Shown here: one piece after another, positions 41,490 to 46,264 of the stretch | Layout of the letters: each line of letters opens with the position of its first letter | How positions within the stretch are numbered: the stretch's first letter is position 1 | Assembly (NCBI GenBank): GCA_963575745.1 | Contig: CAUYUJ010022431.1 | Coordinates: forward strand, 77,501-123,764 | Origin: Prorocentrum cordatum | Taxonomy: Eukaryota; Sar; Dinophyceae; Prorocentrales; Prorocentraceae | Reading direction: 5' to 3' | DNA: 46,264 bases | Translations under genes and position numbers: made by a program | The notes under the pieces: model-generated | Told to the model about the DNA's origin: nothing | What the model saw: only the letters and a program-made list of their open reading frames with translations | Databases searched by the model: none

Positions 41490-42420
41490 TCTCGGGGGCT
41501 TCTTGGGTCGTCTCGGCGTCTTCGTGGGGGCCTATTGGGGCGACAAGTGAGTGTCTGGGACCGTCTTGGAGCGTCGGGAAGCTGAACAAGCAGAAACGGG
41601 AAACTCTGTGACAAACCCTGTGGGAATGCTCTGGGGGACCCCTTGGGCCGTGTTGGAAGCCTTGTGGGCCATCTGAAGACCATCTTGGGCGCGTTAGATC
41701 GATATTTCGGTGACTGTAGCCCTCTTGGAAGCCTCTCGCGGCCCTTTTCATATGTGGTGGGGTTGTGTTGGGTCGTCTGGGGGCGTCCCTGGGCCGTGTC
41801 GGTGCCCTCGTGGGAGCCTGTTGGGGCGATATTTGGATGCCTGGGACCGCCCTGCACGAAAATGCACCAAAAACCTCTTTGGAAAAGAAATGATTTTGGC
41901 TTCTCGGGGCCCTTTTGGGGGTGTTCTTGGGGACCCCTTGGGCCATGTTGGAAGCCTGGTGGGCCATCTGGAGGCCATCTTGGGCGCGTTCGAGCGATAC
42001 CTCTGCGTTTCGGGGCCTCTTGGAGGCCTCTTGCGGCCCTTTTCATCTGTGTTGGGGATTTCTTGGACCGTCTGGGGGCGGCCCTGGGCCGTCTCGGCGC
42101 CCTCGTGGGGGCCTGTTGGGCGATATTTGGGTGTCCTGGACCGTCTTGGAGCGTCGGGAACCTAAACAGGCAGAAGCGCTAAAATGCACAAAAACTAAAA
42201 AAAATCGATTAGATTGGTTTGTTGGGCCCTTTGGGAAATGCTTGTGGGGACCCCTTGTGCCGTGTTGGAAAGCGTGTGGGCCATCTGGAGGCCATTTTGG
42301 GCGTGTTAGAACGACAGCTCCGCGACTGTTGGCCTCTTGGAGGCCTATGGCGGCCGTTGTCATCTGTGTTGGGGCTGTCTTGGGCCGTCTGGGGGCGTCC
42401 CTGGCGGCCCGGTGCCCCCA
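41490..42420. repeat. TCTTGGGGGCC array with ~300-bp higher-order unit (3 copies)
   Basis: GGACCCCTTGGGCCGTGTTGGAAGCC-type junctions recur near 41636, 41932 and 42249. Each unit carries CCATCTGGAGGCCATCTTGGGCGCGTT, a GAGCGATA-like word, CTCTTGGAGGCC, CTTTTCATCTGTGTTGGGG and TGTTGGGGCGATATTTGG in order. Reverse-complement orientation of the CCAAGA arrays. Confidence 0.88.
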
Positions 42421-42479
42421 CGGAGAGTCGGGCTCCCCCTCCCGGGCCCCCCCGCCGCGTGCCCAGGGAGAGAAGCCCC

Positions 42480-43440
42480 GATCAGTGGACGGTTTGAACA
42501 GTAGCGATACGAATATTGAGATCGACTGCGAGATCGATCGTGGGATCGGTAGTGGGAGCGAGGGTGAGGACGTACGTAAGGTCGATCGCGAGACCGACAG
42601 TGCAGTCGGTTCAGTAAGATCGACAGTGAGACCGATCGTGAGATTGCTCGTTCGATCTGTAGTGAGATCGATTGTGACATCGATAATGAGATCAATTGTG
42701 CGATCAAGAGTGAGATCGATAGAGAGATGGGTAATGAGATCGATGGCAAGACCGATCGATAAGGAGATCGACCAAGAACCTGGGAACCTGGAAACAGGGA
42801 AACGCCGCCGCCCACCGAAATCGGCCCAGAACCATCAAACGGAAACCTGGGAACCCAGGAACCAGAGAACCCAGCCACCCACCGAAATCGGCCGCCAACT
42901 TTCGCCAGATCCTTCATGACCCGCTGTGACCCCTTCAGCGCAAGCACTATATAATAAACCTGAAAAATCCAATCAGTGGATGATTTTATATTGGGATCGA
43001 TTGTGAGATCGATAATGAGATCGATAGTGGAATCGTCGATAGTGGATCGATAGTGATGACGACTGTAAGGTCGATCGTGAGACCGAGATTGAAATCGATT
43101 CAATGAGATCGATCGGGAGATCGATCGCGAGATCGCTCGTGCGATCTCTAGTGAGATCGCTTGCGAAATCGATTGTGAGATCGATTGTGAGATCGATGGT
43201 GAGATCGATAGAGAGGTGGGTAATGAAGTCGATGCTGAGACCGATCGATAAGAAGATCGACCAGGAATCCGGAAACCTGGGAACCTCGCCGCCCACAAAA
43301 ATCGGCCCGAGAACCGGGAACCCGGGACCCCGGAACCGGGAACCCGGGAACCATGCATGACGACCAAAATCGGCGGGAAACGTTCGCCTAATCCTTCAAC
43401 CTCCGCTAGGACCCCTTCAGTGCAAGCACTGACTGTGGAA
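42480..43440. repeat. GAGATCGATNGT array, two ~475-bp units
   Basis: Degenerate 12-base words GAGATCGATAGT fill 42515-42770 and 42995-43260. Each is preceded by ATCAGTGGA and followed by GATCGATAAGGAGATCGACCA, a CCTGGGAACC-rich part, CGAAATCGGC, then ACCCCTTCAG-GCAAGCACT. So one ~475-bp compound unit was duplicated. GATC density is exceptional. Confidence 0.9.
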
Positions 43441-43509
43441 TATATATATATATATATATATACATACATACATACATACATACATACATACATACATACA
43501 TACATACAC
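43439..43509. repeat. (TA)n(CATA)n microsatellite
   Basis: About ten TA units then about twelve CATA units; abuts the hairpin at 43510. Confidence 0.97.
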
Positions 43510-43549
43510 ACTAGAACCACGCGCGCTTCGCGCGCGCTTAGGTTCTAGT
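43510..43549. other. Microsatellite-linked hairpin, copy 2
   Basis: ACTAGAACC (43510-43518) pairs perfectly with GGTTCTAGT (43541-43549). Inside, CGCGCGC (43520-43526) pairs with GCGCGCG (43530-43536) around a TTC loop, leaving one unpaired base on one side and CTTA on the other. This is a 16-bp nearly continuous stem. Same core as 15524-15560. Confidence 0.95.
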
Positions 43550-43589
43550 CACGGCTGCGCCACATCTTGCTGCTCTCGTTTTCGCTCAT

Positions 43590-43740
43590 GTGATTATCGA
43601 CGACGACGAAGACGACGGCGGCGGCGACGAGTGACGACGAAGGCGACGATGACGATGACGACGACGACGATCACGACGACGACGACGACCGCCACCACCA
43701 CGACGATGACGACGCCGACGACAACGACGACGACGTCCAC
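43590..43740. repeat. (GAC)n-rich degenerate array
   Basis: GACGAC, GATGAC and GCGGCG trinucleotides over about 150 bp, less pure than the arrays at 10591 and 34226. Confidence 0.93.
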
Positions 43741-43889
43741 GTAATGACTCGTTCAATGCGGGGTTCCTGAGGTGTCCCCGAGGTCCCGACAACTTCCATA
43801 GACCCGGAGTTTCGTCGTAAATGTTTGACGGTCCCGGGGCCCGTGACGGGCCTCAGGAAGCCGAGAGTTGTCCAGAAGCTTTGGGAGCG

Positions 43890-45205
43890 GTAAGAGTAAC
43901 TCAGGGCGTCTGGGGAGGGGGCTCTTGGGGGCCTCTTGGGGATTCCTGGGCTCTTGGGAATTCTTGGGCGCCTTTTGGGAGCATCTTGGATGCCTCTTGG
44001 GCCGTCTTGGGCGGAGTGGGGGGCTGTCTGTGGACCATCTTCGGCTTCCTGGGGGCCTCTTGGAGGCCTCTTGGGGGCCTGTGGGGGCCTCTTGGGGCAT
44101 TCTGGATGCTTTGGGGGGCCTTCTTGGGGTCTCCGAGGGCTCTCTTTGGGGAGGAAGGCTGGAAATGTGAGGTCGGGTACCCCTGTGAGCCCTTTCTGGG
44201 AGCGGTCCTGGGGCCTTCTTGGGCTGTCTTGGGGGCCTCTAGGTCACTCCTGAACCCCACTTGAGCCGTCTTGGGGCCCTCTTCGAACTCTCTTTGGCCG
44301 TCTGGTGCGATTTGGGGGCCTTCTGGGCCCCTCTTTGGCCGTCGTGGCGCGAGCTTGGAGGCCTCTGGGCGAATATTATACAAATGCACGGTTTCCGTTG
44401 AATATGGGGCCAGTTTTGCTTCTGCGGGCCCTCTTGGGAGTCCTCTTGGATGCCTCTTGGGGCGTCTTGGGCGGAGTGGGGGGCTGTCTGCGGACCATCT
44501 TCGGCTTCCTGGGGGCCTCTTGCAGGCCTCTTGGGGGCCTGTGGGGGGCCTCTTGGGGCATTCTGGATGCTTTGGGGGGCCTTCTTGGGGTCTCCTAGGG
44601 CTCTCTCTCTCTCTGGGGAGGAAGGCTGGAAATGTCAGGTCGGGTACCCCTGTGAGCCCTTTCTGGGAACGGTCCTGGGGCCTTCTTGGGCTGTCTTGGG
44701 GGGCTCTAGGTCACTCCTGAACCCCACTTGAGCCGTCTTGGGGCCCTCTTGGAACTCTCTTCGGCCGTCTGGTGCGATCTTGGGGACCTCTGGGACCCTC
44801 TTTGGCCGTCTTGATGCCTCTTGGGCCATCTTGGGCGGTTTGGGGGGATGTCTGCGGACCATCTTCGGCTTCCTGGGGGCCTCTTGCAGGCCTCTTGGGG
44901 GCCTGTGGGGGGCCTCTTGGGGCATTCTGGATGCTTTGGGGGGCCTTCTTGGGGTCTCCGAGGGCTCTCTTTGGGGAGGAAGGCTGGAAATGTGAGGTCG
45001 GGTACCCCTGTGAGCCCTTTCTGGGAACGGTCCTGGGGCCTTCTTGGGCTGTCTTGGGGGCCTCTAGGTCACACCTGAACCCCACTTGAGCCGTCTTGGG
45101 GCCCTCTTCGAACTCTCTTTGGCCGTCTGGTGCGATTTGGGGGCCTTCTGGGCCCCTCTTTGGCCGTCGTGGCGCGAGCTTGGAGGCCTCTGGGCGAATA
45201 TTAGA
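43890..45205. repeat. TCTTGGGGGCC array, three ~365-460-bp higher-order units
   Basis: The segment from GGATGCCTCTTGGGCCGTC through CGGACCATCTTCGGCTTCC, GAGGAAGGCTGGAAATGTGA, GGTCGGGTACCCCTGTGAGC and CTGAACCCCACTTGAGCCG begins near 43986, 44446 and 44811. Copies 1 and 3 share an almost identical tail ending CTGGGCGAATATTA (about 44240-44379 and 45066-45203). Differences between copies are few, so the duplication is young compared with the 41.5-42.4 kb array. Confidence 0.93.
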
Positions 45206-45264
45206 ATGATCCCAGTGCGACCCTACCTAGGAGTTGGAGCCCCTACGAAAGCAGCATTAGTAGC

Positions 45265-45848
45265 AACAGTAAAGCTAAGCTAACGCTAAGCTAAAGCTAA
45301 GCTAAAGCTAAGCTGAAGCTAAGCTAAAGCTAAGCTAAAGCTAAGCTAAAGCTAAGCTAAAGCTAAGTTAAAGCTAAGCTAAAGCTAAGCTAAAGTTAAG
45401 ATAAAGCTAAGCTAAAGCTAAGATAAAGCTAAAGCTAAGCTACAGTGTCAGGTTTGAATAAGGAACACTTACTTTTCGAAAGGGGCTCGGTCGTTCCTTT
45501 GGTTTGCATGCGTTCCACTACCTTCTTGGCGGCGAGCCCCCCTGGTGTTCCCTCAGACTTCGTGGGCTCACTTGGAACAAAAAGGGGCTTCGTTCCTTAT
45601 TCATCGTTCCTTGGGTCAGGCCGAATACTGTAAAGCTAAGCTACAGCTGAGCTAAAGCTAAGCTAAAGCTAAGCTAAACCTAAGCTAAAGTTCAGCTAAA
45701 GCTCAGCGAAAGTTAAGCTAAAGCTAAGCTAAATGTAAGCTAAAACTAAGCTAGAGCTAAGCTAAAGCTAAGCTAAAGCTAAGCTGAAGCTAAGCTAAAG
45801 CTAAGCTAAAGCCAAGCTAAAGCTAAGCTAAAGCTAAAGCTAAAGCTC
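45265..45848. repeat. AGCTAAGCTAA 11-bp tandem array (interrupted)
   Basis: GCTAAGCTAAA units with a few substitutions at 45270-45442 and 45631-45848. The interruption is a small transposon-like element. Two 23-bp GCTCCCAGGGGAC copies follow at 45845-45890. Confidence 0.95.
45443..45630. mobile_element. Mariner-like miniature element (CAGT...ACTG, TA duplication)
   Basis: The sequence between the two TA dinucleotides at 45441-45442 and 45631-45632 begins CAGTGTCAGG and ends CCGAATACTG. The terminal ~25 bases pair imperfectly as inverted repeats. A perfect 12-bp internal pair, TGAATAAGGAAC and GTTCCTTATTCA, lies at 45455-45466 and 45592-45603. Removing the element and one TA restores an uninterrupted AGCTAA array. 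188 bp, no coding capacity. CAGT ends with TA duplication are typical of Tc1/mariner non-autonomous elements. Confidence 0.78.
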
Positions 45849-45965
45849 CCAGGGGACTGGGGGAACCGCTCCCAGGGGACCGGGGGAACCGCCCGGGGCG
45901 GGGTCCACTGCCCGCCCCTTTAAGCTAACAGAATAAGAACCCTTCTAGGCAGAGCCTAGGTAGGG

Positions 45966-46160
45966 AAAATGTACGTGTTCCGACGGGAATGGGGCCAGTT
46001 TTGCTTCTGCGGGCCCTCTTGGGAGTCCTCTTGGATGCCTCTTGGGGCGTCTTGGGCGGAGTGGGGGGCTGTCTGCGGACCATCTTCGGCGTCTTGGAGC
46101 GACAATTCGGTGATTCTGGGCGTCTTCGGCTGTTTGGAGGCCTCCTGAGGCCTCTTGAGG
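45966..46160. repeat. Fourth, partial copy of the TCTTGG higher-order unit
   Basis: GGGGCCAGTTTTGCTTCTGC through GTCTGCGGACCATCTTCGGC is nearly identical to 44404-44508. The stretch then changes to GCGACAATTCGGTGATTCTG, which resembles the 41.5-42.4 kb array. It suggests that the DNA at about 45205-45965, including the AGCTAA array, was inserted between copies. Confidence 0.85.
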
Positions 46161-46264
46161 AGCTGTCCTGAACCGTCTCGGATCACCCCCAGAGCCCCCG
46201 GTACCCCCATGCCCCCTCGGGGCAGCCGCCCCGGGCGCCCGGGCGTCGTGCACGGGGATATATA

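Overview
The window looks like nuclear DNA of a dinoflagellate. It is very GC-rich over long stretches and contains no intact gene that I can recognise. It is packed with unrelated tandem repeats and low-complexity tracts. The few protein-like stretches I can name fit dinoflagellates: a broken light-harvesting chlorophyll a/c-binding protein, a decayed tyrosine-recombinase retroelement carrying a methyltransferase-like domain, and a decayed LINE. There is no bacterial gene density, operon, tRNA or rRNA. A run of 100 N marks an assembly gap at 26162-26261. Long open frames are common in every frame because GC-rich DNA has few stops, so most are not evidence of genes.

Layout. 1-7.5 kb: a 73-bp satellite and a 1.1-kb GCTGAG hexamer block, then GC-rich DNA with a few possible but unrecognised coding stretches. 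7.8-10.4 kb: two blocks of a 100-bp satellite, separated by a small transposon with long terminal inverted repeats (8166-8337) and by copy 1 of a dispersed ~150-bp element. 10.4-15.6 kb: simple repeats, copies 2 and 3 of that element, another inverted-repeat element (11928-12091), and an AT microsatellite ending in a strong hairpin. 16-17.1 kb: a foldback of poly-C/poly-G blocks around a CCACTGTCC minisatellite.

17.5-21.1 kb (minus strand) is the most gene-like part. A retroelement remnant reads RNase H tail, tyrosine recombinase, methyltransferase-like domain. Next to it lie at least three diverged light-harvesting modules, one split by an exact 97-bp tandem duplication. Both have frameshifts and are best called pseudogenes. 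21-26 kb is GC-rich repeat-derived DNA.

26.2-46.3 kb is mainly repeats: a second locus of the 73-bp satellite, CTC arrays, A-rich/GGGGGCCC repeats, a 90-bp satellite (30.7-32.6 kb), a 1.7-kb inverted repeat (32.76-34.45 kb), a second copy of a GATCGGAATC-rich dispersed repeat, a LINE fragment (38.13-38.93 kb), and several arrays built on CCAAGA/TCTTGG. It ends with a second AT-microsatellite hairpin and an AGCTAA array interrupted by a mariner-like miniature element.

I see no set of genes working together. The interest lies in mobile elements, the structured repeats, and what they say about how this genome grows.
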